64,000 nucleotides of DNA from Xylophilus ampelinus (GTDB taxonomy: Bacteria > Pseudomonadota > Gammaproteobacteria > Burkholderiales > Burkholderiaceae_C), in assembly GCF_901875635.1 (NCBI RefSeq), contig NZ_CABFMN010000073.1, positions 155,004-219,003 on the forward strand, read 5' to 3'. A model generated the notes under the pieces. The model saw only the letters and a list, made by a program, of their open reading frames with translations. It was not told where the DNA came from and made no database searches. Shown piece by piece: positions 38,427 through 48,515 of this stretch. The translations under genes and the position numbers were made by a program. The number at the start of each line of letters is the position of its first letter. Position 1 is the stretch's first letter.

Positions 38427-39335
38427 TCAGCGCCGGGGCGGTTGGCCGGTGGCAGCGGTGCCCGGGCCCTGCATCGCGCGGAAGAATTCCGACTGCGACG
38501 GGTCGAGCACCAGCACGTCGCTCTTCTTGTTGAAGCTCTGCTTGTAGGCCTCGAGGCTGCGGTAGAACTGCGCGAACTGCGCGTCCTTGCCGAAGGCATC
38601 GGCATACGCGGCGGCGGCCTGGGCGTCGCCCTCGCCCTTGATCTTCTGCGCGTCACGGTAGGCGTTGGCCACCGTCACCTCGCGCTGGCGGTCGGCGTCG
38701 GCACGGATCTTCTCGCCCTCGGCCTGGCCGGTGGAGCGCAGCTCGTTGGCCACACGCTTGCGTTCGGCCTCCATGCGGCGGTAGACCGATTCGGTGATGG
38801 CCTCGACGTAGTCGATGCGCGTCACCCGCACGTCGACGATGTCGACGCCCCACGGGTTGCCGCCCTTGACGACGCTGAGCACCTCGCGCTTGACGTCGTT
38901 CATCACGTCGTCGCGACGCGTGGAGATCAACTCGCGCACGGTGCGCTTGTTGATGTTCTCCTGGAAGGCGTTGCGCACCACGCGGTTGAGCTGCACGGCG
39001 CCGGCGTTCTCGTCCAGGCCCACGTTGCGGATGTAGGCCTGCGGGTCGACGATGCGCCAGCGCACGTACCAGTCGATGACCACGCGCTGCTTTTCGGCGG
39101 TGAGCATGGGCTCGGTGTCGAGGCTGGAGAGCGTCAACAGGCGCTTGTCGATGTACGACACGTTCTGGAACGGGGGCGGCAGCTTGAACTTCAGGCCGGG
39201 CTCGGTGATGACTTCCTTGATCTGGCCCAGGGCGTAGACCACGCCGAACTGGCGCTGGTCGACGACGAAGAGCATGGAGCTGGCCAGGACGAGCAGCACG
39301 AGCAGCGAAGCGCCGATGAATCCGATTCTGTTCAT
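38427..39335 (-). CDS. hflC: HflC, SPFH-domain regulator of FtsH
   Basis: A 302-residue membrane protein with an N-terminal helix (FIGASLLVLLVLASSMLFVV), a large SPFH/band-7 domain and a coiled C-terminal region (ADADRQREVTVANAYRDAQ). With HflK it forms a cage around the FtsH protease. ATG 39335 was chosen because GGGAG lies 10 bases upstream. The tail is Pro/Gly-rich. It follows hflK by 17 bases. Confidence 0.95.
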   Translation of the reverse strand: MNRIGFIGASLLVLLVLASSMLFVVDQRQFGVVYALGQIKEVITEPGLKFKLPPPFQNVSYIDKRLLTLSSLDTEPMLTAEKQRVVIDWYVRWRIVDPQAYIRNVGLDENAGAVQLNRVVRNAFQENINKRTVRELISTRRDDVMNDVKREVLSVVKGGNPWGVDIVDVRVTRIDYVEAITESVYRRMEAERKRVANELRSTGQAEGEKIRADADRQREVTVANAYRDAQKIKGEGDAQAAAAYADAFGKDAQFAQFYRSLEAYKQSFNKKSDVLVLDPSQSEFFRAMQGPGTAATGQPPRR

Positions 39336-39352
39336 GGTTCTGGTCTCCCGGC

Positions 39353-40807
39353 TCAACGTGCGTCGCGGTCGCGCGAACGGCCGCTGTCGCGGGCGCGCGA
39401 ATCGCTCGGGGCGACGGGAATGGTCGAGGCCTGCGGCGGCGCCGTGCCGGCCACGCTCGGCGGCGCTCCGTCGGCCGGCGCGGCTGCGGCGGCACCGGAG
39501 GATTGCATCAGCTTGTCGAGCGGCAGGTACAGGAGGTTGGACCCCTGCTTCGTCTCCACCAGCACCTTGGTGGTGTTGTTGTAGATCTGTTGCATGGCGT
39601 CGGTGTACATGCGGTCGCGCGTGACCTGTGGCGCCTTCTGGTACTCGGTGAGCACCTGGGCAAAGCGCTGCGCATCACCCTGCGCCTGTGCGACCACGCG
39701 GGCCTTGTAGGCCTCGGACTCTTCCTTCAGCCGCGAGGCGGTACCCACTGCGCGCGGGATCACGTCGTTGGCATAGGCCTGCGCCTCGTTCTTCGCCCGT
39801 TCGCGCTCCTGGCCCGCCTTGAGAACGTCGTCGAAGGCGGCCTGCACCTGCTCCGGCGGCCGCACGCCGCCCTGCTGCAGGTTGATGCCGACCACTTCGA
39901 CGCCGACCTTGTAGCGGTCGAGGATGCTCTGCATGAGCTGGCGCACGCGGGGGGCGATCTGGTCGCGCTCTTCCGCGAGGGCGGCGTCCATCTTCATCTT
40001 GCCGACCACCTCGCGCACGGCAGTCTCGGCCACCTGCACCACCGTCTCGCTCGGGCTCTTGCTCTCGAAGAGCCAGGCACGCGCGTCGTTCAGGCGGTAT
40101 TGCACGGCGAACTTGATCTCGACGATGTTCTCGTCCTCGGTGAGCATGGCCGACTCGCGCAGGCCGGTGGAGCGCACGATGCTGTCGCGGCCCACGTCGG
40201 TGGAGCGGATCTGCGTCACCACCACCAATTCATGGCGCTGGATCGGGTATGGCAGACGCCAGTTGAAACCGGCGCCCACGGTTTCCTTGTAGCGGCCGAA
40301 CTGGGTGATCACGGCCTGCTGGCCTTCGTTGACGATGAAGAAGCCCGTGCCCAGCCAGATCAGCACTGCCACGGCGGCGATGAGGCCGATGCCGAATCCG
40401 GCATTCTTCATGTCGGGCTTGTAGTTGTTGCCGCCCCCGCCATTGCCGTTGGGGCGCGGGCCGCCGCCACGGCCGCCGCCGAACATCCCGCCCAGCTTGC
40501 GGTTGAAGTCGCGCCACAGTTCATCGAGGTCGGGTGGACCCTGGTTCGGACCCTGGCCCCGCGGACGGTTGCCGTTGTTGCCCGAAGGGGGTGGCGGATC
40601 GTTCTCGGGCGGTCGACTCGGCGCGGGGCGCTCGCCGTCGGAGGACGAAGGCTCGTCGCTGCGGCCCCAGCGGCCGTCGTTCAGGTTGAACATGCCCGGA
40701 AACCGGCTGGCGAGAAAACGCAGCACCGCTCCCCGTCGTTCTGTCTTCCTCGGGGGCTGCGCCGGCAGCAATCCGGGTCGGGGCGCGCTCTCTGGCATGG
40801 ACGTCAT
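39353..40807 (-). CDS. hflK: HflK, SPFH-domain regulator of FtsH
   Basis: A 484-residue partner of HflC. The N-terminal 130 residues are low-complexity (Pro, Gly, Asn), then comes one membrane helix (GIGLIAAVAVLIWLGTGFFIV) and the SPFH domain starting VNEGQQAVITQFGRYKE. The C-terminal tail is Ala/Pro-rich, then Arg/Asp-rich. The start is uncertain: MFNLNDGRWGR at 40693 is an alternative, but the upstream ATG 40807 leaves a normal operon gap (38 bases) after hflX. The order hfq-hflX-hflK-hflC is conserved. Confidence 0.93.
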   Translation of the reverse strand: MTSMPESAPRPGLLPAQPPRKTERRGAVLRFLASRFPGMFNLNDGRWGRSDEPSSSDGERPAPSRPPENDPPPPSGNNGNRPRGQGPNQGPPDLDELWRDFNRKLGGMFGGGRGGGPRPNGNGGGGNNYKPDMKNAGFGIGLIAAVAVLIWLGTGFFIVNEGQQAVITQFGRYKETVGAGFNWRLPYPIQRHELVVVTQIRSTDVGRDSIVRSTGLRESAMLTEDENIVEIKFAVQYRLNDARAWLFESKSPSETVVQVAETAVREVVGKMKMDAALAEERDQIAPRVRQLMQSILDRYKVGVEVVGINLQQGGVRPPEQVQAAFDDVLKAGQERERAKNEAQAYANDVIPRAVGTASRLKEESEAYKARVVAQAQGDAQRFAQVLTEYQKAPQVTRDRMYTDAMQQIYNNTTKVLVETKQGSNLLYLPLDKLMQSSGAAAAAPADGAPPSVAGTAPPQASTIPVAPSDSRARDSGRSRDRDAR

Positions 40808-40845
40808 TCGTTTCGCTTCTTATAGAAGGCAGCTATTGTGCCCAA

Positions 40846-42024
40846 TCAGTGCGTGGCGCTTTGCAATTCGGCGTGCTCGGCTGGGGGCATGCCATCGCCG
40901 TGCGTGGTCTCTTGCGCGACGCGCTGCGCCAGCAGCTCGCGCAGGGCCGGCAGGCCCTCACCCGAGTGAGCGCTCAGGAAGAGCCGCGGCACGCGCTGGC
41001 CGTCGATCTCCATTTCGTCGGCCAGCGCGTGTGGCCGGTGGTCCGCATCCAGGGCATCGAGCTTGTTGAAGACCAGCAGCTGCGGCACCTCGCCGGCGCC
41101 GATGTCCTGCAGCACCTGCTGCACCTCGGCGATCTGCTCGGGGTGGTGCGGGTTGGAGGCATCGACCACATGCAGCAGCAGGTCGGCGTCGACGGCCTCC
41201 TGCAGTGTGGCCTTGAAGGCGTCCACCAGGCCGTGCGGCAGTTCGCGGATGAAGCCCACGGTGTCGGAGATCGACACGCGGCGCCCGACGTCGCCCAGGT
41301 ACAAATGGCGCGTGGTGGTGTCCAGCGTGGCGAAGAGCTGGTCGGCCGCGTAGGCACGGGCCTTGACCAGCGCGTTGAACAGCGAGGACTTGCCTGCGTT
41401 GGTGTAGCCCACCAGCGAGATGTTGAAGGTGTCGCGCCGCTCGCGCTGGCGCCGCTGGGTGCCGCGCTGCTTCTGCACCTTGGACAGCCGCTCGCGCGTG
41501 CGCTTGATCGACGCGTCGATCATCCGGCGGTCGAGTTCGATCTGCTTCTCGCCCGGACCGCCGCGCACGCCAGCGCCGCCGGTCTGGCGTTCCAGGTGGG
41601 ACCAGCGACGGACGAGCCGCGTGCTGAGGTACTGCAAGCGGGCCAGCTCGACTTGCAGCTTGCCCTCATGGCTGCGCGCGCGCTGGGCAAAGATCTCGAG
41701 GATCAGGAAGGTGCGGTCGTAGACGGCCACGCCGAGCGCGCGCTCGAGGTTACGCTGCTGTGCCGGCGAGATGGCCTGGTCGAAGATGACTTCACTGGCG
41801 CGATGCAGTTCGGCCAGTTCGCGAATCTCGTCGGCCTTGCCGCTGCCGACGAAGAGCGCGGCATCGGGCGCCTTGCGTTTGCAGATGAGGCGGGCGACAG
41901 GCTCGAGGCCGGCTGTCTGCGCAAGCAGGCCGAGTTCCTCGAGTTCGCTGTCGAAATGGGGGTGGCCGAAATCGACACCGACGAGGATGACGGCGCCGTC
42001 TTGGCGGGGAATGGGTTCAGACAA
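40846..42024 (-). CDS. hflX: HflX, ribosome-splitting GTPase
   Basis: A 392-residue GTPase. The N-terminal domain (ELGLLAQTAGLEPVARLICKR) and Gly-rich GGAGVRGGPGEKQIELDRR linker precede the G domain with Walker A GYTNAGKSSLFN and NKLD. HflX splits stalled ribosomes under heat or stress in E. coli. The start is TTG 42024 (MSEPIPRQ); no ATG or GTG is better placed. It follows hfq by 56 bases. Confidence 0.95.
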   Translation of the reverse strand: MSEPIPRQDGAVILVGVDFGHPHFDSELEELGLLAQTAGLEPVARLICKRKAPDAALFVGSGKADEIRELAELHRASEVIFDQAISPAQQRNLERALGVAVYDRTFLILEIFAQRARSHEGKLQVELARLQYLSTRLVRRWSHLERQTGGAGVRGGPGEKQIELDRRMIDASIKRTRERLSKVQKQRGTQRRQRERRDTFNISLVGYTNAGKSSLFNALVKARAYAADQLFATLDTTTRHLYLGDVGRRVSISDTVGFIRELPHGLVDAFKATLQEAVDADLLLHVVDASNPHHPEQIAEVQQVLQDIGAGEVPQLLVFNKLDALDADHRPHALADEMEIDGQRVPRLFLSAHSGEGLPALRELLAQRVAQETTHGDGMPPAEHAELQSATH

Positions 42025-42080
42025 TCGGAACGGACTTCAGAAAAAGGCGGGGCGGCCGAAGCCGCCCTGCCCTGCGCCGT

Positions 42081-42326
42081 TCAGCCGCCTGCGTCGTCGT
42101 TCTCGGTGACCGAGAAGTTGACCGCGCGGCCCGGCACGATGGTGGAGATGGCGTGCTTATAGACCATTTGCGTCACTGTGTTGCGAAGCAGAACGACGTA
42201 CTGGTCGAACGATTCGATCTGGCCCTGCAGCTTGATGCCGTTGACCAGATAGATCGAGACCGGCACGTGCTCGCGACGCAGCGTGTTCAGAAACGGGTCT
42301 TGTAGGAGTTGCCCTTTGTTGCTCAC
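42081..42326 (-). CDS. hfq: RNA chaperone Hfq
   Basis: An 81-residue Sm-like protein, with Sm1 ([20 protein letters not shown]) and Sm2 (YKHAIST) motifs. The start is GTG 42326, giving the standard N-terminus [13 protein letters not shown], with GGAG 6 bases upstream. An ATG at 42344 is in frame but lies before that site. A possible promoter (TTGCTG, TTAAGG, spacing 18) lies in the gap upstream; I have low confidence in it. Downstream genes hflX-hflK-hflC are in the same direction. Confidence 0.97.
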   Translation of the reverse strand: MSNKGQLLQDPFLNTLRREHVPVSIYLVNGIKLQGQIESFDQYVVLLRNTVTQMVYKHAISTIVPGRAVNFSVTENDDAGG

Positions 42327-42482
42327 GATATTCTCCGTGTTCAAAAAGAAGTTGTTGGACCGGGCACCTTAACACAGCGTTTCTGCGCTGCAGCAAGGTT
42401 TCCGAATGGCCTTCAAAAATTAACGGTTGCGACTGACAGCCGGCAAGGCCGAACGCATCAGGTGGGCACTCTGCGGCCGGTT

Positions 42483-43835
42483 TCAAGCCCCCGGCTTGTC
42501 GGCGTAGGGGTTGTGCGAGGTCTTGAACTCGATGCGCAGCGGCGTGCCGACCAGGTCGAACTCCTTGCGGAAGCGCGCCTCGAGAAAGCGCCGGTAGCTC
42601 TCGCTCACGTGCTCCAGCGAATTGCCGTGCACAACGATCACCGGGGGGTTCATGCCGCCCTGGTGGGCATAGCGCAGCTTTGGCCGGAACATACCGCTCT
42701 TTTTGGGCGCCTGGAACTGCACCGATTCCAGCAGCAACCGCGTCAGCACCGGCGTGGACATCTTGCGCATGGCCGAACGGTGGGCCTGCACGATCGACTG
42801 CCAGACCGGCCCGAGGCCCAGCCGCTTCCTGGCCGAAATGAAATGCACCGCGGCGAACTTCAGGAAGGGCAGCCGGTTCTCGAGCTGACGCTGGATCTGT
42901 TCGCGCTGGTAGCTGTCGACGGCATCCCACTTGTTGATCGCCACCACCACCGCGCGTCCGGCCTCGAGCACGAAGCCGGCGATGTGGGCGTCCTGGTCGG
43001 TCACGCCCTCGGTGGCATCGATGAGCAGCAGCACGACGTTGGCCGACTCGATGGCCTGCAGCGTCTTGACGACCGAGAACTTCTCGATCGCCTCGAACAC
43101 CCGCCCCTTGCGGCGCAGTCCGGCGGTGTCGATGAGTTCGAATCGCTGCCCGTTGCGCTCCAGCGGCACGCTGATGGCATCGCGCGTGGTGCCGGGCAGG
43201 TCGAAGGCGACCAGCCGCTCCTCGCCCAGCCAGGTGTTGATCAGCGTGGACTTGCCCACGTTCGGTCGGCCGGCGACGGCCAGGCGGATCGGCCGGCTGG
43301 CCGGATCATCCTCCTCGGCCTCGTCCGGCTCGTCGGGCGGCGGCGGCAGCGTGTCGAGCGCCAGCTCGATCAGCGCACGCACGCCCTGCCCATGCGCGGA
43401 GGAAATCGGATGCACGTCGCCGAACCCCAGCTCGTAGAACTCGGCCAGGCGGCTGCTGTCCTTCATGCCTTCGGCCTTGTTCACCGCCAGCAGGCAGGGC
43501 TTGCCCAGGCGCCGCAGTTCGTTGGCGATGTCGTGGTCCTGGGCCGAGAGGCCTTGCCGGCCGTCGAGCACGAAGACGACGACATCGGCCTCGGCCACGG
43601 CCTGGCGCGTCTGCTTGGCCATCTCCCGGTAGATGCCGCTGCCGGCGTCGGGCTCGAAGCCGCCGGTGTCGATGACGATGAATTCCCGCGGACCGAGGTG
43701 CCCCGTGCCGTAGTGGCGGTCGCGCGTCAGGCCGGCGAAGTCGGCCACGATGGCGTCACGCGTCTGCGTGAGGCGGTTGAACAGGGTCGACTTGCCCACG
43801 TTCGGGCGGCCGACCAGGGCGATGACGGGTTTCAT
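42483..43835 (-). CDS. der: Der (EngA), ribosome-assembly GTPase
   Basis: A 450-residue double GTPase. Two Walker A motifs ([15 protein letters not shown] and [15 protein letters not shown]), each with NKxD, are followed by a KH-like C-terminal domain. An acidic linker ([14 protein letters not shown]) separates the G domains. It is needed for 50S subunit assembly. ATG 43835 gives the usual start [13 protein letters not shown] terminator lies upstream, so der starts a new unit after bamB. Confidence 0.97.
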   Translation of the reverse strand: MKPVIALVGRPNVGKSTLFNRLTQTRDAIVADFAGLTRDRHYGTGHLGPREFIVIDTGGFEPDAGSGIYREMAKQTRQAVAEADVVVFVLDGRQGLSAQDHDIANELRRLGKPCLLAVNKAEGMKDSSRLAEFYELGFGDVHPISSAHGQGVRALIELALDTLPPPPDEPDEAEEDDPASRPIRLAVAGRPNVGKSTLINTWLGEERLVAFDLPGTTRDAISVPLERNGQRFELIDTAGLRRKGRVFEAIEKFSVVKTLQAIESANVVLLLIDATEGVTDQDAHIAGFVLEAGRAVVVAINKWDAVDSYQREQIQRQLENRLPFLKFAAVHFISARKRLGLGPVWQSIVQAHRSAMRKMSTPVLTRLLLESVQFQAPKKSGMFRPKLRYAHQGGMNPPVIVVHGNSLEHVSESYRRFLEARFRKEFDLVGTPLRIEFKTSHNPYADKPGA

Positions 43836-43877
43836 GGGCTGACTGTATCCCGCGGACGCGCACAACGCGGCCGGCAG

Positions 43878-43902
43878 AAAAAAGACGCCGCAGGGCGGCG
43901 TC
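43878..43902 (-). terminator. Rho-independent terminator after bamB
   Basis: On the minus strand the stem GACGCCG/CGGCGTC is followed by six T residues. It lies between the bamB stop (43969) and the der start (43835) and ends the long hisS-yfgM-bamB transcript. Confidence 0.85.
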
Positions 43903-43968
43903 GTTTGGAAGGCCAGCTTTGCAGCCGGCGCGGCAGGAAGATGCGGCGGCCCAGCCGCCGCAGCAGGC

Positions 43969-45123
43969 CTATTCGGGCCGGTAGCCGAAGACGCCGCCGT
44001 TGCGGGTCACGACCACCACGGTGTTGGCGGCCAGCACCGGTGCGGCCGCGATGGCCGAGCCATCGGGTGCCAGGCGGTTGAGCGGCGAACCGTCCTCTCG
44101 CGACAGGAAGTGCACGGTGCCCGTGTCTTCGCCGATCACCAACGTGCGGCCCACGGCGAGCGGCGCCGTCAGCGTGCGCAGGCGCAGGCGGTCGGAGGTC
44201 CACATCACGTTGCCGTCGGTGCGGCGCCAGGCGACCACGCTGCCGTTCGAATCGGTGCCGTACACGGCGCGCTCGTCGCCGCCCACGCCTTCGGCGCCGA
44301 CCGAGGGCTTGTTCCACAGCAGCGTGCCGCGGGTCGTGTCGACGCAGCCGACGGCCGCGTAGTAGGCACGCGCGCAGACGGTCTCGCCCACGCGGCTCAC
44401 GGTGCCGGTCAGGTCGACCAGGCGCTCGACGTCGTTGGTGCCGCGCGGCGAGGCGATGGGGACCTCCCAGCGCGAGACGCCGTTGTTCGGATTCATGCCC
44501 ACCATGCGTGCGCCCACGCCGGCGACCAGGGTGTCGCCGATCGGGAACATCACGCCAGGCTTGCGCAGCACGAGCGCATCGCCGGCGGCACGGGTCTGCG
44601 TCCAGAGGCGGCGGCCGCTCTGGCCGTCGAAGGCGGTGGTGCTGCGGTCGGCGGTCTGTGCGAACACGCGGCGGCCGGCCACCAGCGGCGGGGTGTAGGT
44701 TTCAGCCGGCAGGCGCTCCTTCCAGAGCACCTTGCCGCCCTGCAGGGCCACCAGTTCGTTGTCGGCCGTCACCACGGCGGCCATCGAGCCGTCGCTGCCG
44801 ACGCCGGCGATCAGGGGCGCCCCCACGCTGGCGCGCCACTGCTCGGCGCCGGTGCGGGCATCGATCGCCACCACGGTGCCATCGGCTGCGGCCACGGTCA
44901 CGGTGTCGCCGCTGACCGCCGTCTGCAGCGGGAAGGCCACCGAGGGCAGCTTGGCCGTCCAGGCCTGGCGCACCCCCATCAAGGCATTGTTGGGCGGCAG
45001 TTCGGCCGGCTTGGGTTTGGCCGTACCCGAGCACGCCGCGATGCTGGAGGCAACCGCTATCAAAACCATAGCAGCCCCCGCACGAAGGACGGGCGCTGGA
45101 GCACTAAAACGCTTGAAATTCAT
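43969..45123 (-). CDS. bamB: BamB, outer-membrane assembly lipoprotein, with repeat-derived signal peptide
   Basis: A 384-residue beta-propeller lipoprotein of the BAM complex, with PQQ-like repeats (such as [16 protein letters not shown]). The lipobox is IAAC near residue 30. The first 23 residues ([16 protein letters not shown] and on to VLIAV) are encoded by dispersed element copy G (45054-45120), so most of the signal peptide, with the start codon just outside, comes from the repeat. The rest of the gene is typical. It follows yfgM by 12 bases in the conserved hisS-yfgM-bamB-der order. Confidence 0.95.
   Translation of the reverse strand: MNFKRFSAPAPVLRAGAAMVLIAVASSIAACSGTAKPKPAELPPNNALMGVRQAWTAKLPSVAFPLQTAVSGDTVTVAAADGTVVAIDARTGAEQWRASVGAPLIAGVGSDGSMAAVVTADNELVALQGGKVLWKERLPAETYTPPLVAGRRVFAQTADRSTTAFDGQSGRRLWTQTRAAGDALVLRKPGVMFPIGDTLVAGVGARMVGMNPNNGVSRWEVPIASPRGTNDVERLVDLTGTVSRVGETVCARAYYAAVGCVDTTRGTLLWNKPSVGAEGVGGDERAVYGTDSNGSVVAWRRTDGNVMWTSDRLRLRTLTAPLAVGRTLVIGEDTGTVHFLSREDGSPLNRLAPDGSAIAAAPVLAANTVVVVTRNGGVFGYRPE
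45054..45120 (+). repeat. Dispersed element family 1, copy G, in the bamB 5' end
   Basis: It starts CCGCTATCAAAACCATAGC, continues AGCCCCCGCACGAAGGACGG, then GCGCTGGAGCACTAAAAC, and ends GCTTGAAATT. It aligns well with copies I and A. Read on the other strand it encodes BamB residues 2-23. Confidence 0.85.
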
Positions 45124-45135
45124 GGGTGCGTGCGA

Positions 45136-45819
45136 TCAGGGGTTGGTCTTGGCCGGAGCCGCGTTTGCTTCGAGGGTTTTCGGGTCGACACCCACGGCGT
45201 TGAGCTTGATCTCCACCAGCCGCCGGTACTCGGAACCGGCGCCCAGGGCCTTCCAGGCCTTCTCGTATTCGGCCCGCGCCTCGTCGCGCTTGCCCTGCGC
45301 CGCGTAGATGTCGCCGCGGCGATCGGCCACCAGTCCCTCGAAAGGCTTCGGTACGCCGGCCGAGAGTTGCTTGAGCGCCTCGTCCCAGGCCTTGGTGTCC
45401 ATGAGCTCGGCCGCCAGGCGCAGCCGTGCAATCGCCTGGTAGCCGGGATCGGCGGCGTTCTCGGCGACCCAGGCCAACGCCGCGCGCGATGCGTCGGGCT
45501 TGCCCTTGTCGGCCAGCGATTTTGCCGAAAGCAGGCCGGCTTGCTGCGCGTAGGCCGTGCGGGCAAAGCGGCTCTTGATGTCGCCGAAGGCTCGCTCGAC
45601 GCGATCGGCATCGCCGGCCTGGACCGCCTGCTCCAGCGTGTCGTACAGCGCCGCGGCCTGGGCCGCCTGGTTGCGCTGGTAGAACTGCCAGCCGTTCCAT
45701 GCCACCACGGCGCCGGCGACGAGCAGCACGACCCAGGTGATCAGCGTGCCGTACTTGTTCCAGAAGTGCTTGAGCTGGTCGAGCTGTTCCTGTTCTTCGA
45801 GATCGAGATGGGTCGCCAT
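45136..45819 (-). CDS. yfgM: YfgM-like TPR ancillary protein
   Basis: A 227-residue protein with an N-terminal cytoplasmic part (HLDLEEQEQLDQLKHFWNKY), one membrane helix (LITWVVLLVAGAVVAW) and a periplasmic TPR-like domain. YfgM works as a translocon-associated chaperone in E. coli. It lies 26 bases after hisS and 12 before bamB. Confidence 0.94.
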   Translation of the reverse strand: MATHLDLEEQEQLDQLKHFWNKYGTLITWVVLLVAGAVVAWNGWQFYQRNQAAQAAALYDTLEQAVQAGDADRVERAFGDIKSRFARTAYAQQAGLLSAKSLADKGKPDASRAALAWVAENAADPGYQAIARLRLAAELMDTKAWDEALKQLSAGVPKPFEGLVADRRGDIYAAQGKRDEARAEYEKAWKALGAGSEYRRLVEIKLNAVGVDPKTLEANAAPAKTNP

Positions 45820-45845
45820 GCGTTGTCGTTATGTGAGAGAGAGCC

Positions 45846-47177
45846 TCAGGACGTGGCGCCCTGGGCAGCCGCGGATTGTAGGGTGGCGGCCCAGCCGGCC
45901 ACATCGGCCAGCGGCCGGGCGACCTGAGCGCCGCTGCCGTCACGCAGCGCCTTGACGGTGACCTCGCCGCGCGCCATTTCGTCGTCGCCGAAGATGAGCG
46001 CGAAGCGCGCGCCGCTGGCGTCCGCCTTCTTGAACTGGGCTTTCATGCCGCCGCCGCCGGCGTGCTGGATGACGGCCACCCCGGCCGCGCGCAACTGCTC
46101 GAGCGCAACCATGGCGCGCGGCAGCGCCGCCGCCGAAGGCACGATCGCATACGCGGCAGGCGCGGTCGACGGCACGGCCAGGCCCAGTTCCTGCACCAGC
46201 AGCAGCAGCCGCTCGATGCCCAGGCCGAAGCCCACGGCCGGGGCCGGCTTGCCACCCATCTGGCCGATGAGGCCGTCGTAGCGGCCGCCTCCGCACACCG
46301 TGCCCTGCGAGCCGAGTTGGTCGGTGACCCACTCGAACACGGTGAGGTTGTAGTAGTCCATGCCGCGCACCAGGCGCGGGTTGATGCGGTAGGCCAGGCC
46401 GGCAGCGTCGAGCACGGCGCGCACCGCATCGAAATGCGCGCGCGACTCCTCGCCGAGGAAGTCCATCAGTTGCGGCGCGGCCTCGACCATGGCCTGCATC
46501 GCCGGGTTCTTGGTGTCGAGGATGCGCAGCGGATTGCTGTGCAGCCGGCGCTGGGCGTCGGCGTCGAGCACCTCGGCATGCGCCTCGAAGTGGCGGATCA
46601 GCGCCTCGCGGTGCGCCTGGCGCTCGGCGGGCTGGCCGAGGCTGTTGATCTCCAGGCGGACGTGCCGGCCTTCGACGAGGCCCAGCTCGCGCCAGAGCGC
46701 GCGTACGAGCAGGATCAGTTCCGCATCCACGTCGGGCCCCGCGAAGCCCAAGGCCTCGACGTCGAGCTGGTGGAACTGGCGGTAGCGCCCCTTCTGCGGC
46801 CGCTCGTGGCGGAACATCGGGCCCATCGTCCACAGGCGCAACGGGCCGTTGTACAGGGCGTTGTGCTCGACCATGGCACGCACGATGCCGGCCGTGGCCT
46901 CGGGGCGCAGCGTGAGCTTGTCGCCGTTCATCGAGTCGGTGAAGGAGTACATCTCCTTCTCGACGATGTCCGTCACCTCGCCCAGCCCGCGCACGAAGAG
47001 CGCCGTCGGCTCCACCACGGGCGTGAGGATGTACTGGTAGCCGTAGCGCGCGAGGACGCTACGCACGGTGGATTCGAACCAGTGCCACAGGGCGGAGTCG
47101 GGAAGCTTGTCCGTGCGCGGCACGCTCGCCGGCAGGATGTCGTTCATGCCTTTGACGGCATTGATCTTGTCAGCCAT
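45846..47177 (-). CDS. hisS: Histidyl-tRNA synthetase
   Basis: A 443-residue class II aminoacyl-tRNA synthetase. The N-terminus [12 protein letters not shown], motif 2 ([16 protein letters not shown]), the HisA block ([14 protein letters not shown]) and motif 3 ([13 protein letters not shown]) are present, with a C-terminal anticodon-binding domain. It charges tRNA-His. ATG 47177 was chosen for the family N-terminus; the long upstream in-frame extension overlaps ispG and is not coding. It follows ispG by 11 bases. Confidence 0.97.
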   Translation of the reverse strand: MADKINAVKGMNDILPASVPRTDKLPDSALWHWFESTVRSVLARYGYQYILTPVVEPTALFVRGLGEVTDIVEKEMYSFTDSMNGDKLTLRPEATAGIVRAMVEHNALYNGPLRLWTMGPMFRHERPQKGRYRQFHQLDVEALGFAGPDVDAELILLVRALWRELGLVEGRHVRLEINSLGQPAERQAHREALIRHFEAHAEVLDADAQRRLHSNPLRILDTKNPAMQAMVEAAPQLMDFLGEESRAHFDAVRAVLDAAGLAYRINPRLVRGMDYYNLTVFEWVTDQLGSQGTVCGGGRYDGLIGQMGGKPAPAVGFGLGIERLLLLVQELGLAVPSTAPAAYAIVPSAAALPRAMVALEQLRAAGVAVIQHAGGGGMKAQFKKADASGARFALIFGDDEMARGEVTVKALRDGSGAQVARPLADVAGWAATLQSAAAQGATS

Positions 47178-47188
47178 GGAAGGGAAAT

Positions 47189-48481
47189 TCAGGCGGCATC
47201 GGCGGCCTGGGGCTGGCCGAAGCGCTTCTCGATGTAGTTTTCGACGATCTGGTGGAATTCGGTTGCGATGTTCTCGCCGCGCAGCGTCAGTGCTTTTTCG
47301 CCGTCGATGAAGACGGGCGCGGCCGCCGCCTCGCCGGTGCCGGGCAGGCTGATGCCGATATCGGCATGCTTGCTCTCGCCGGGGCCGTTGACGATGCAGC
47401 CCATCACGGCCACTTTCATGGCCTCGACGCCGGGGTACTTGTGGCGCCACACGGGCATCTGCATGCGCAGGTAGTCGTCGATCTGCTTGGCCAGCTCCTG
47501 GAAGGTGGTGCTGGTCGTGCGCCCGCAGCCCGGGCAGGCGGTGACGCTCGGCACGAAGACGCGCAGGCCGAGCGCCTGCAGGATCTCCGAAGCGATCACG
47601 ACTTCCTGCGTCCGCGACTCGCCGGGCTGCGGCGTGAGCGAGACGCGGATGGTGTCGCCAATGCCTTCCTGCAGCAGGATCGACAGCGCCGTCGCCGAGG
47701 CCACGGTGCCCTTGGTGCCCATGCCGGCCTCGGTCAGGCCCAGGTGGAGCGCGTAGTCGCAGCGGCGGGCCAGTTCGCGGTAGACCGAGATCAGGTCCTG
47801 CACCCCACTGACCTTGCAGCTGAGGATGATCTGGTTGCCGTCCATGCCCATCGATTCGGCGAGCTTCGCGGAATCGATGGCGGAGCTGACCAGCGCCTCG
47901 TACATCACGCTCTTGGCATCCCAGGGCTGGGCGCGGCGGCTGTTGACGTCCATGAGGCTGGCCAGCAGCTCCTGGTCCAGGCTGCCCCAGTTGACGCCGA
48001 TGCGCACGACCTTGTTCCAGCGCATCGCCGCCTCGATCATCTGGCCGAACTGGCGGTCCTTCTTGTCGCCCTTGCCCACGTTGCCGGGGTTGATGCGGTA
48101 CTTGGACAGCGCCTCGGCGCAGGCCGGGAACTCGGTGAGCAGGCGATGGCCGTTGTAGTGGAAGTCGCCCACCAGCGGCACGTCGACGCCCATGCGGTCG
48201 AGTTGCTCGCGGATGTAGGGCACCTGTGCCGCCGCCTCGGGCGTGTTGACGGTGATGCGCACCATCTCCGAGCCCGCCTGTGCGAGTTCCTTGACCTGGA
48301 TGGCCGTGCCGATGGCATCGACCGTGTCGGTGTTGGTCATCGACTGCACGCGCACCGGCGCATCACCGCCCACGGTGACCACGCGCGGGCCCCAGACCAC
48401 GCGCGCCTGGCGCGAACGGCGCGCCGCCGGCGCCGCCGGCGCGATGGGGCCGTGCGGCCCGTTGTCGATGCGATCGGTCAT
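47189..48481 (-). CDS. ispG: IspG, 4-hydroxy-3-methylbut-2-enyl diphosphate synthase
   Basis: A 430-residue iron-sulfur enzyme of the MEP isoprenoid pathway. A TIM barrel with the segment [13 protein letters not shown] is followed by the 4Fe-4S domain with CPGCGRTTS and GCIVNGPGE cysteines. An N-terminal Ala/Arg-rich part of about 30 residues is usual in this group. ATG 48481 was chosen over a possible start 30 bases upstream. It follows rodZ by 34 bases. Confidence 0.97.
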   Translation of the reverse strand: MTDRIDNGPHGPIAPAAPAARRSRQARVVWGPRVVTVGGDAPVRVQSMTNTDTVDAIGTAIQVKELAQAGSEMVRITVNTPEAAAQVPYIREQLDRMGVDVPLVGDFHYNGHRLLTEFPACAEALSKYRINPGNVGKGDKKDRQFGQMIEAAMRWNKVVRIGVNWGSLDQELLASLMDVNSRRAQPWDAKSVMYEALVSSAIDSAKLAESMGMDGNQIILSCKVSGVQDLISVYRELARRCDYALHLGLTEAGMGTKGTVASATALSILLQEGIGDTIRVSLTPQPGESRTQEVVIASEILQALGLRVFVPSVTACPGCGRTTSTTFQELAKQIDDYLRMQMPVWRHKYPGVEAMKVAVMGCIVNGPGESKHADIGISLPGTGEAAAAPVFIDGEKALTLRGENIATEFHQIVENYIEKRFGQPQAADAA

Positions 48482-48515
48482 CTGCAGCTCCTCGGCAGCG
48501 CGCAGGCGCACCGCG

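Noticed and set aside
40815..40860. Possible tenth copy of dispersed element family 1 between hflX and hflK (TATAGAAGGCAGCTATT).
   Set aside because: Only a short TAGCTGC-like string matches; the inner CGCCCG/CGGGCG blocks and the tail are absent.
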